In this document: positions 26,428-34,199 of the stretch, piece by piece
Layout of the letters: each line of letters opens with the position of its first letter
How positions within the stretch are numbered: the stretch's first letter is position 1
From: Tildeniella torsiva UHER 1998/13D
GTDB taxonomy: Bacteria > Cyanobacteriota > Cyanobacteriia > Phormidesmidales > Phormidesmidaceae
Direction: 5' to 3'
DNA: 64,000 nt
NCBI GenBank assembly: GCA_019358835.1
Contig: JAHHIH010000015.1
Coordinates: 1-64,000, forward strand
Notes under the pieces: model-generated
What the model was told of the DNA's origin: nothing
The model's input: only the letters and a program-made list of their open reading frames with translations
Database searches by the model: none
Position numbers and translations under genes: made by a program

Positions 26428-29400
26428 ATGGCGCTAGAACTAAATCTACGCTTCCCCGACCCTAGCCAGGTGGTGATCAAGCTGGGCGAAGTCGAGTCTG
26501 ACCGACTCGACTTCGCCTCACCCCTCAGTGCCAACGTACTCGAAGACATTCGCTGGTACCTGGAGGTCTACTCGGCCCAGTACACCGCCGATGTAGATGA
26601 CCAGCGGGCGGAGGCGATCGCAGCCAACCTCAGCACCTGGGGTGCAGCCCTATTTGAGGCCGTCTTTAGCGATCGCGCTGCCCAGCGCCTGCTCAACACC
26701 TTTCAAGACAGCGACGAAACGGGGCGACTGATCACCATCAGCGCCCGCCACCCGGCCATTTTGGGCCTGCCCTGGGAGCTGCTGCGCGACCCCGCTGGCA
26801 CCTACCTGCTGCACGAGACCCCGCGCATTTCGGTACGGCGACGGCTGGCCGGGGCCGGGGGCGGTCGCTCGGCGTTTCGGTTTCGGCCCCAGGCTAGCGC
26901 CCGCATTTTGTTTGTCATCAGCCGCCCCAGCGATGCCGGGTTTATTAACCCCCGCAGCGAGGCCCAGGCGATTATGCGGGCCATTGCCGCCGAGGCAGCA
27001 GGCCGAGTCGATGTCGAGTTTCTGCGCCCCGCCACCCTCGATGCTCTGGTGCAGCGGCTCGAAGATACCACCCGGCCCAGGGTCGATATTCTGCACTTCG
27101 ACGGCCACGGCGTCTACGATGCCGACGGTCGCCACTGGGAAGATGCCAAGCTCAGCGATCGCCTCATGCTCACCAAGGGCAGCCGCCAGGAGGCTCAGGA
27201 TGTGGGCTACCTGCTGTTTGAAACCGCCGAGGGCACCCAGGCCCTGATCAGCGCCGAAACCCTGGGCGACATGCTGCACCGCCAGCAGATTGGCCTGATG
27301 GTGCTGTCGGCCTGCCAGTCGGCAGCGGTGGGCAGCGGCACCAACGACGACAGCAGCACCGACTCCCCCGGTGTGATGGGTAGCCTGGCGGCGCGGCTCA
27401 CCCATGCGGGCATTCCCGCCGTGCTGGCGATGACCCACTCGGTGCTGGTCGCCGCCACGGAGGCGTTGTTTGGCCAGTTTTACCAAAACCTGGGCCGGGG
27501 CCAGGGCATGGGCGAAGCCCTCGACAACGCCCGCCGCTACCTGTACCGCCATCCCGAACGGGGCACCCGCCTGCGGGGCCAGTCGCAAGCCGCCATTACC
27601 CTGCGTCTGCAAGACTGGTTTTTGCCCGCCCTCTACCAGGCCGGGACCGATACGCCGCTGCTGCTGCCCTTCGACTCCGCTCAGGGCACACCATCCCGCT
27701 CCCTGAGCGGGGCCGAAGGGAGCGAAGCCGAAGGGGGCAACCTGCCTGAAATGCAAGAAGCGGGGTTTTGGGGCCGCAGCCGGGAGCTGTGGCAGATCGA
27801 GCGGGCCTTTGTGCAGGGCACCCGCCGCCTGACAATTTCGGGTTTTGGCGGCCAGGGCAAAACTTACCTGGCCCAGGAAGCGGGCCGCTGGCTGCACCAG
27901 ACTGGCCTGTTTGAGCGGGTGTGCTTTGTAGACTATGCCGCCTACCAGGGCCAAGACCCGGTGAGCTATGCCGTTAGCACCCTGGCCACGGTGCTGGGGC
28001 AGAGCCTGATCGACGCCAGTGCCGCCACGGCGCAGCTGCGTCAAACCGCGACGCTGGTGATTTTAGACAATCTGGAGGCGCTGGAGCCAGGGCCGCAGCG
28101 CGCCCTGCTGGATGCCGCCAAGCCCTGGTCAGAGGCAGGCCACAGCCGGGTGCTGCTGACCACGCGCCAGCCCGACCTGGCCCACCCCGACTACAAAACT
28201 GAGGGCAGCCGCCAGCACATTTGCCTGCCGCTGCGGGGGCTGGGCAGCGAGATCTACCCCAACGATGCCCTCGACTATTTTGCGGCGCTGCGGGCCTTGC
28301 CCCCGGCCCCCGCCACGCCCCCGCCAGACCGAGCCGCCCTGGTGAAGCTGTTTGCCCTGGTCGATTTTCACCCGCTGTCGATGGGTCTGCTGGGGCGGCA
28401 GCTCAAGACCCGGCGCATTGCCGAGGTGGGGCAGCGGCTGGCGGAACTTTTGCAGGCCAGCCCGGTGCGGGCCGGGGAGGCCCCCAACCCCCTGGTGGCC
28501 TCGCTAATGCTGTCGCTAGATCGTCTGGATGATCAGGCGCGGCAGTGGTTGCCTAGGCTAGGCGTGTTTCAGGGCGGTGCCTTTGAGGATGATCTGCTGG
28601 CGATTACCGGGCTGGGGCTGACAGAGCAAGAATCTCAGGCACTGCAAACTCGGCGAGTGATCGAGCAGTTGCTCTCCATTGACCCTAGGGATTGGACACC
28701 GGATAACACTGGACTATCCACAGAACAGCTCCAGCAGATTCGGCAAGCTATTCAGGAAACGCCTAATTTTTTGCATGATCAACTCGCCCAGCTCCCTGAT
28801 ATTCGAGAGTTTGCCGAAGGTGCCAACGAAACCACCTGGCCTGCGCTACGACAGGCGTTGGAAAGCACAGGGTTAATCCAGGCCGAATATATTCCCGGCA
28901 TTGGGGTGCCCTACCTGAAGTTTCACCCCACCCTGGCCCCGGTGCTGTGGGCGCAGGTGCCCGCCGCTGCCCAGGCCGACCTGCAAATTCGCCACCGCCA
29001 GCGCTACTACCAGCTCTCGGGCTACCTGTACCAGCAAGACCGTCAAAACCCGCTGGCGGCGCGGGCCATTGCCCGCCGAGAGCTGCCCAACCTGATGCAG
29101 GCAGTAAACCAGGCCATCGCCGCCGCCGACCCCGACGCCGTGGACTTTGGGGATAACGTCAACAGGTTTCTCGAAGTCTTTGGCCTGGGCCAGGACCGGG
29201 CGGCGCTGGCCCAAAAGCTAGGGTTGCTGCAAGGGGAGGCAGGCTCGCGCAACTGGTATCTAGCCCGCAGCAACCAGGGAGAGACGCTATTGAGTGCGGG
29301 GCGCTATGGTGAGGCGCTGGCCCTGTTTACAGAGGTTTTGCAGGGCCTGGGCGAGGCCCCCAGCTATGAGCAGTGCGTGACCCTGACTAGAATTGGGCGC

Positions 29401-30522
29401 TGTTTCAGGTTTCAGGGGCAGGCGGCGCAGGCGGCGGAGTGCTACCGGGCGGGGATTGCCTTGGCTGAGCAGCTAGAGCCGGGCGACAGCGTAACGCGGC
29501 AGCGGGGATTTTTACACACTGACCTGGGGGATGTGTTGAGAGAGATGGGCAACTATGCAGGCGCAAAAGATGCCTATGAAGAGTCCCTGCGAGTGTGTGA
29601 GATTTTAGATGATGCGCGTGGAGCAGCCGTCAATCAAATACAACTGGGCTCCCTGTTCCTAGTGCAGAAGGATTTGGCTGAAGCGGCGACCCGGTACCAG
29701 GCAGCGCTAAAAACCTTTCAGGGGCTGAGGGAACCCGCTAGCGAAGCCGTGGTGTGGCACCAGTTGGGCATGGTGTACCAAGAGGCGCGGCAGTGGGATG
29801 AGGCCGAGCGACACTACCGGGAATCGGCGCGGCTTAAAGAAGAGCAGGGCATGATTGGAGGAAGTAATGGAGCCGTCACTACCTGGAATCAGTTGGCGAA
29901 TTTGAACCAACTCGCTGGTCGGGTGGAGGGGGCAATCGCCTGGTACGAGAAAGCGATCGCAGGCGGTAAAGCGGCGGGTGATTCTCTAGGAGTCTCCGTG
30001 CGGCTCAGCAACCTCGCCAACCTGCTGCAAAGCAAACCCCACCCCAGCGCTGCCGACCTCGCCACCGCCCGCCACCACGCCGAAGCCGCCCTAGCCATTA
30101 AGCAAACCCTCGACCCCGCCGCCGCCGAAATTTGGAAAACCTACGGATTGCTAGGTGCTATTGCCGACAAGCAGGGGCAAGCCGACCCGGCGCGGGCCTA
30201 TCGGCAGCAGGCGCGGCAGGCCAAAGCCGCCTTTGCCGGTACCCAGTACGAGCTGCAACGCCACGGGCAACTGATTGGGGCAGTCTCCATGGCTGCCCTG
30301 CAACCAGACCTACAGGCGCAGCTAGAGCCCATTCTGCACCAGCAAGAATCCCACGGTTGGACAGACCTGGTCGCCGCCATTCGCCGCATTCTCAACGGCG
30401 AACGGGATGAAGACTCCCTCGTTGAACCTCTCGACACCGAAGACTCCATGATCGTCAGCGCCATCCTCCAGGGCATCGCCGACCCCACTACCCTCCAAGC
30501 CCTCCTCAGCGACGACCCGTAG
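26428..30522 (+). CDS. CHAT protease - STAND NTPase - TPR protein
   Basis: 1364 residues. The N-terminal CHAT (caspase-like) domain spans about 1-405 with the dyad H227 in LHFDGHG and C296 in LSACQS, and a Pro/Gly-rich repeat-derived linker follows at 414-438. The NTPase (about 440-700) has FWGRSREL, Walker A G472-FGGQGKT479, Walker B LVILDNLE with D547, and RVLLTTRQ as sensor. A helical arm, then TPR-like repeats at about 955-1240 (for example AGAKDAYEESLRVCEI, AIAWYEKAIAGG), lead to an Ala/Gln-rich end. This is STAND logic: TPR senses, NTPase oligomerises, CHAT cleaves. CHAT proteases of this kind are known in prokaryotic immunity. GAGG lies ten bases before the ATG. The preceding small genes are likely partners. 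The stop codon lies inside a dispersed repeat. Confidence 0.85.
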   Translation: MALELNLRFPDPSQVVIKLGEVESDRLDFASPLSANVLEDIRWYLEVYSAQYTADVDDQRAEAIAANLSTWGAALFEAVFSDRAAQRLLNTFQDSDETGRLITISARHPAILGLPWELLRDPAGTYLLHETPRISVRRRLAGAGGGRSAFRFRPQASARILFVISRPSDAGFINPRSEAQAIMRAIAAEAAGRVDVEFLRPATLDALVQRLEDTTRPRVDILHFDGHGVYDADGRHWEDAKLSDRLMLTKGSRQEAQDVGYLLFETAEGTQALISAETLGDMLHRQQIGLMVLSACQSAAVGSGTNDDSSTDSPGVMGSLAARLTHAGIPAVLAMTHSVLVAATEALFGQFYQNLGRGQGMGEALDNARRYLYRHPERGTRLRGQSQAAITLRLQDWFLPALYQAGTDTPLLLPFDSAQGTPSRSLSGAEGSEAEGGNLPEMQEAGFWGRSRELWQIERAFVQGTRRLTISGFGGQGKTYLAQEAGRWLHQTGLFERVCFVDYAAYQGQDPVSYAVSTLATVLGQSLIDASAATAQLRQTATLVILDNLEALEPGPQRALLDAAKPWSEAGHSRVLLTTRQPDLAHPDYKTEGSRQHICLPLRGLGSEIYPNDALDYFAALRALPPAPATPPPDRAALVKLFALVDFHPLSMGLLGRQLKTRRIAEVGQRLAELLQASPVRAGEAPNPLVASLMLSLDRLDDQARQWLPRLGVFQGGAFEDDLLAITGLGLTEQESQALQTRRVIEQLLSIDPRDWTPDNTGLSTEQLQQIRQAIQETPNFLHDQLAQLPDIREFAEGANETTWPALRQALESTGLIQAEYIPGIGVPYLKFHPTLAPVLWAQVPAAAQADLQIRHRQRYYQLSGYLYQQDRQNPLAARAIARRELPNLMQAVNQAIAAADPDAVDFGDNVNRFLEVFGLGQDRAALAQKLGLLQGEAGSRNWYLARSNQGETLLSAGRYGEALALFTEVLQGLGEAPSYEQCVTLTRIGRCFRFQGQAAQAAECYRAGIALAEQLEPGDSVTRQRGFLHTDLGDVLREMGNYAGAKDAYEESLRVCEILDDARGAAVNQIQLGSLFLVQKDLAEAATRYQAALKTFQGLREPASEAVVWHQLGMVYQEARQWDEAERHYRESARLKEEQGMIGGSNGAVTTWNQLANLNQLAGRVEGAIAWYEKAIAGGKAAGDSLGVSVRLSNLANLLQSKPHPSAADLATARHHAEAALAIKQTLDPAAAEIWKTYGLLGAIADKQGQADPARAYRQQARQAKAAFAGTQYELQRHGQLIGAVSMAALQPDLQAQLEPILHQQESHGWTDLVAAIRRILNGERDEDSLVEPLDTEDSMIVSAILQGIADPTTLQALLSDDP
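26485..26517. repeat. 14-bp perfect hairpin inside the start of the CHAT gene
   Basis: Arms GGCGAAGTCGAGTC (26485-26498) and GACTCGACTTCGCC (26504-26517) around a five-base loop, 57 bases after the start codon. It encodes residues around GEVESDRLDFA. A structure this strong in the early coding region could slow ribosomes or attenuate expression, or it may be a small inserted palindrome. Confidence 0.7.
27668..27738 (+). repeat. palindromic dispersed repeat inserted in frame in the CHAT gene
   Basis: Arms 27668-27686 and 27701-27719 form a 19-bp inverted repeat with two mismatches (core CCGCTCAGGG / CCCTGAGCGG), followed by further GAAGCCGAAGGG units to about 27738. It encodes the low-complexity stretch FDSAQGTPSRSLSGAEGSEA at residues 415-434. 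Such CGAAG/CTGAGCGG repeats recur in many bacterial genomes and are tolerated in linkers; this one lies exactly between the CHAT and NTPase domains. Confidence 0.8.
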
Positions 30523-30550
30523 GGTGCATTCGCGCACAGCGCAATGCACC
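30523..30550. repeat. dispersed palindromic repeat GTAGGGTGCATT, copy 2
   Basis: Arms GGTGCATT (30523-30530) and AATGCACC (30543-30550). The repeat begins GTAGGG, and its TAG is the stop codon of the CHAT gene. It separates that gene from the convergent permease gene and could serve as a transcription end. Confidence 0.7.
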
Positions 30551-30569
30551 ACCCGCCCACCTCCACAAG

Positions 30570-31517
30570 TCAACTATCCTTGCCCAGAGCCCCCGGCGCG
30601 CCCGTCAGCGTTCGCTGCGGCGAACAGGTGATGATCATAATCACCAGCGTGAGAATATACGGAGCCGCATTAAACAGGTAGTAGTACGAGTCAATGCCCA
30701 CCGACTGAAACGCTGGCCCTAGCGCCTGTGCCCCGCCAAACAGCAGCGAGGCCCACAGGCACTGCCAGGGCTGCCATCGGGCAAAAATTACCAGCGCCAC
30801 CGCCATCAAACCCTGGCCGCTAGAGATGCGCTCCGTCCACACGCCGGGGTAAAACAGCGACAGACTAGCCCCGCCAATGCCCGCCAAAAAGCTGCCCGCC
30901 ACAATCGCCGCCATCCGCACCCAAAAAATTGAAATTCCCATCGCCAGAGCCGCATCGGGGCTATCGCCCACGGCCCGCACATAGAGCCCCCAGCGGGTTG
31001 ACTTAAAAAACCAGCTCATCAGCGGCACGATCGCCAAGCCCAGCAAAAACAGTGGGCTAATTTGCAGCGCCGACTGCACCTGGGGCAGGCTGCTCCAGCC
31101 CCCCGCTGCCAGGGTGGGCAACTGGGGAGCCTGGGGCTGAATGAAGGGCTTGCCAAAAAAGTTGGCCAACCCGCCGCCAAAGATAATCATGGCGATGCCC
31201 ACCGCCACATCGTTGACGCGGGGCTGCTGCGACAGCCAGCCGTGGATTGCCCCCAGCCCCATGCCCGCTATCCCCGCCGTCAGCACCCCCAGCCAGGGGG
31301 CAAGGGTGGGGCCAACAATGCCAGAGCTGAGGTAGGAGACGGCATAGGCGCTCATTGCCCCCATCAGCAGGGTGCCCTCTAGACCCAGGTTGATCTTGCC
31401 GCTTTTCTCCGTCAGGCATTCGCCCAAACTGACTAGCAGAAAGGGCACGCTCCCCCGCAGGGTACCGGCCAAAATGCCCAGGGGCACCCCCCACCAGCCC
31501 AGTGCTTCCGTCGCCAT
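30570..31517 (-). CDS. ABC transporter permease, BMP/nucleoside type (NupQ-like)
   Basis: Inner-membrane permease of the branched-chain/ribose permease-like family, 315 residues with about eight to ten hydrophobic segments. The telling element is GECLTEKSGKINLGLEGTLLMGA near the N-terminus, the EKxGxxNLGxEG signature of the second permease in BMP-associated importers. The FYPGVWTERISSGQGLMAVAL region is also typical. It is last of a three-gene unit with another permease and a BMP-family binding protein. No ATPase gene is present in the unit. Confidence 0.85.
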   Translation of the reverse strand: MATEALGWWGVPLGILAGTLRGSVPFLLVSLGECLTEKSGKINLGLEGTLLMGAMSAYAVSYLSSGIVGPTLAPWLGVLTAGIAGMGLGAIHGWLSQQPRVNDVAVGIAMIIFGGGLANFFGKPFIQPQAPQLPTLAAGGWSSLPQVQSALQISPLFLLGLAIVPLMSWFFKSTRWGLYVRAVGDSPDAALAMGISIFWVRMAAIVAGSFLAGIGGASLSLFYPGVWTERISSGQGLMAVALVIFARWQPWQCLWASLLFGGAQALGPAFQSVGIDSYYYLFNAAPYILTLVIMIITCSPQRTLTGAPGALGKDS

Positions 31518-31618
31518 CGCTTCCCCTCACGTATTGATGATTTAGGCCATGATCGGTAAGCTTCCCGCCGCTCATCCTACGGGTGATGAGTGCCTAACCC
31601 ATCCACCCACCTACCTAC

Positions 31619-32704
31619 CTACCCAGCCACAACCGCACCTTCAGCCTGAGCCTCCCGCTCCTGAAACACCGCGAAGCGCCCGTAGAGCGATTCACTATAG
31701 AGCACACAGAGAAACACGATGCCCTGAAAGACCATCACGGTGGCATCGGGGAGATTGTGCGATCGCTGCAAAATGCCCCCCGCCGCCAAAATACCCCCCA
31801 GCAGCACCGATACCAGCACCGTCGCCAGGGGGTTGTGGCGGGCCACAAAGGCCACCAAAATTCCGGCGTAGCCGTAGTTTGAGACAATCGACTCGTTCAG
31901 GCGCTTCTGCACGGCGGCGACCTCCACCATGCCCGCTAGCCCGGCGCAGGAACCCGCTAGAAAGCACACCGCTAGGGTGAGCTTGCCCACCGGCAGCCCG
32001 GCAATGCGGGCGGCGCGTACGTTGCCTCCGGCGGTGCGGGCGGCAAAGCCAAAGGTAGTGCGCTGAATCAAGATATAGGCCAAAGCCGAGGCCACCAGGC
32101 CGTAGATCAGCCCCCAGTGAACGCGGGTAGCGGGCAGATTGCCCAGCCAGGCGGCCGGGGCAATCTCAAAGCTGGAGGGCTTGCTGACAAAGGCGGGGTC
32201 GCGCAGGGGGCCTTGCACGAGGTGGTTCATCAGGGCGATCGCAATGTAGTTCAGCAGCAGGCTGCTGATGGTTTCATTTACCCCTCGGTAGTGGCGTAGG
32301 GCTCCCGCCGCCATAATCCACAGGCCGCCCGCCACCAGGCTGCCCAGGGCCATGGCCAGCAGCACCAGTCCGCCGGGTAGGCTCGACCCCAGGGCCAGAC
32401 CTACCATCACCGCCGCCAGACCCCCCAGCACTAGGGCACCCTCATTGCCGATAATGACCAGCCCCAGCCGAGCCGGTAGGGCTGTGCACAGGGCCGTAAG
32501 CATCAGCGGGGAAGCGCGCAGCAGAGTGTTTTGCCAAGCGCTCCAGCTGCCAAAGGCAGCTCGATAGATAGAGGCATACACTGCCAGGGGGTTGGCCCCA
32601 GCCAGGGCACAAAATACCCCAAAGATAACCAGGGCCGACAGCACTGCCCCCATGGGCAGCGCCACCGATTCTAAGGATCGCCGCCAGGTTGTTGTAGACG
32701 CCAT
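31619..32704 (-). CDS. ABC transporter permease, BMP/nucleoside type (NupP-like)
   Basis: First permease of the importer, 361 residues. It contains the family patterns PLMLTALCTALPARLGLVII, NEGALVLGGLAA, and NETISSLLLNYIAIALMNHL after a cytoplasmic loop. About ten hydrophobic segments. It ends 101 bases before the second permease and begins nine bases after the binding-protein stop, so all three are cotranscribed. The substrates of related systems are purine nucleosides or other small polar compounds. Confidence 0.85.
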   Translation of the reverse strand: MASTTTWRRSLESVALPMGAVLSALVIFGVFCALAGANPLAVYASIYRAAFGSWSAWQNTLLRASPLMLTALCTALPARLGLVIIGNEGALVLGGLAAVMVGLALGSSLPGGLVLLAMALGSLVAGGLWIMAAGALRHYRGVNETISSLLLNYIAIALMNHLVQGPLRDPAFVSKPSSFEIAPAAWLGNLPATRVHWGLIYGLVASALAYILIQRTTFGFAARTAGGNVRAARIAGLPVGKLTLAVCFLAGSCAGLAGMVEVAAVQKRLNESIVSNYGYAGILVAFVARHNPLATVLVSVLLGGILAAGGILQRSHNLPDATVMVFQGIVFLCVLYSESLYGRFAVFQEREAQAEGAVVAG

Positions 32705-32713
32705 GGTGATGTT

Positions 32714-33907
32714 TTAGCTAATGGACCCAATCACACCCTCGACAAAGTAGTCCATTTTTTCCAGCTCAATATTGTCGGTTTTGAGCTGCTGGTCAGCGGG
32801 CAAAATTTCGCCCCCAGTGTTGTTCTTCAGCGGTCCCTGGTAGATGATGACCTCGCCCGATTTAATGCCCGCTATGGCGGCATCACCAGCGGCCTTGGCC
32901 TCATCGCTGACGGCGGGGCCGTAGGCCGACATTTTGCAGAAGTTGTCGGCCAACCCGCCCCGCAAAATGTGGGGAATATCGCCCGCCATGAGGGTTTTGC
33001 CCGCCATTAGGTCTTTGCCCACAGCCGTGTAAATGCTCGACCAATCCCACTCGGCCCCGGTGAGGTAGCCTTTGGGGGCCAAGGGGCTTTGGTCGGCGTG
33101 GTAGCCCGAGGTCATTACTCCGCGCCGCTCAGCGGTTTCCATTACCACCTTGGGGCTATCCACGTGGCAGGTGATCACTTCAATGCCCTGGTCGGCCATG
33201 CTGTTGGTGGCCTCGGCCTCTTTTACTGGCACTGACCAGTCGCCGGTAAAGATTACCTGGGTGGTGGCATCGGGGTTGACCGACCTGGCCCCTAGGGTAA
33301 AGCTGTTGACGTTGCGCAGCAGCTGCGGAATGGGCTTGGCTGCCACAAACCCCAGCTTGCCCGCTGGGCTCATGTGGGCGGCTACTACCCCGGCTACGTA
33401 CTGGGCCTCGTCGATAAAGCCGAAGTAGCTACAGACGTTTTTGGGGTGTACACCTTCCTGGTAGAGCCCTCCGGCGTGGAAAAATTGCACGTCGGGAAAC
33501 TCGCCCGCCAGGGCGAGAATGTGGGGATCAAAGTAGCCAAAGGAGGTGGGGAACAGCACCTTGGCCCCGTCGATCTCGATCATGCTGCGCATGGCTTCGG
33601 CCACCGCTGTGGTTTCGGGCACGCTGGCCTCTTCTACCAGGCGAATGCCGGGCACGTTGGCGGCCATGGCGGCGGCCCCCTGGGCGTGGGCCTGGTTATA
33701 GCCAAAGTCATCCTTAGGCCCGACGTAGATGAAGCCTACGACCAGTTCTTCTGGGGCAGACCCATCGGTGGCCGCGCCGCCCTCGGTGCTGGGCGACTGG
33801 GCGCAGCCGGTACCAAATTTGGCCGTCAGCCCAAAGGCAGAGGAGGCCAACAGCCCCCGCACCACTTGCCGTCGCGATAGGCGAAAAGAACGGTTGCGAT
33901 CGCTCAT
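32714..33907 (-). CDS. BMP-family substrate-binding lipoprotein
   Basis: Periplasmic solute receptor of the PnrA/Med (BMP) family, 397 residues. The N-terminus combines a Tat-like twin arginine (S11-R12-R13-Q-V-V) with a lipobox-like F-G-T-G-C35, suggesting a Tat-exported lipoprotein. The mature part has the family motifs VGFIYVGPKDDFGYNQAHAQ, TSFGYFDPHILALA and CHVDSPKVVMETAERRG. It leads the importer unit. The family binds nucleosides and related ligands; the exact ligand is unknown. The region before it shows no riboswitch I can recognise. Confidence 0.88.
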   Translation of the reverse strand: MSDRNRSFRLSRRQVVRGLLASSAFGLTAKFGTGCAQSPSTEGGAATDGSAPEELVVGFIYVGPKDDFGYNQAHAQGAAAMAANVPGIRLVEEASVPETTAVAEAMRSMIEIDGAKVLFPTSFGYFDPHILALAGEFPDVQFFHAGGLYQEGVHPKNVCSYFGFIDEAQYVAGVVAAHMSPAGKLGFVAAKPIPQLLRNVNSFTLGARSVNPDATTQVIFTGDWSVPVKEAEATNSMADQGIEVITCHVDSPKVVMETAERRGVMTSGYHADQSPLAPKGYLTGAEWDWSSIYTAVGKDLMAGKTLMAGDIPHILRGGLADNFCKMSAYGPAVSDEAKAAGDAAIAGIKSGEVIIYQGPLKNNTGGEILPADQQLKTDNIELEKMDYFVEGVIGSIS

Positions 33908-34135
33908 TGTGGTTACAACTCTCTCAAATACAGAGGCAGACTAATTCCGAGTGTCAGCATTACAGCTCTACCTGCCAATCGGCTCGCTCGTTACGGCGGC
34001 TCGATTCGCTATGGCTGTCCTTAAGCTTTTACACCATCCTCCTAAGAATTGGTAAAAGCCCTCGAAGTAGTTGTATCGGAAACGACACTTTGCCAAGTTG
34101 CCCGCCACTATCCCAGGGTAGAGATTGGCCAAACC

Positions 34136-34167
34136 AAAACCCCAAAGTGACATAACTCTGGGGTTTT
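34136..34167 (-). terminator. rho-independent type hairpin after cugP
   Basis: Arms AAAACCCCAAAGT (34136-34148) and ACTCTGGGGTTTT (34155-34167), one mismatch, six-base loop. Read on the minus strand it lies 33 bases after the cugP stop and ends in TTTT, the expected position and layout for a terminator. Confidence 0.7.
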
Positions 34168-34199
34168 GGGGTTCAGGTCGAGTTGAATGCTAGGCGACC

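Noticed and set aside
26650-28044. Open frame of 464 codons on the minus strand across the CHAT domain
   Set aside because: Its product is Gly/Ala/Gln/His-rich with no known fold, and it is antisense to a well-supported domain with intact catalytic residues; long antisense frames are common in GC-rich DNA.
33908-34135. Possible purine riboswitch before the BMP receptor
   Set aside because: No conserved three-way junction or loop motifs could be found.
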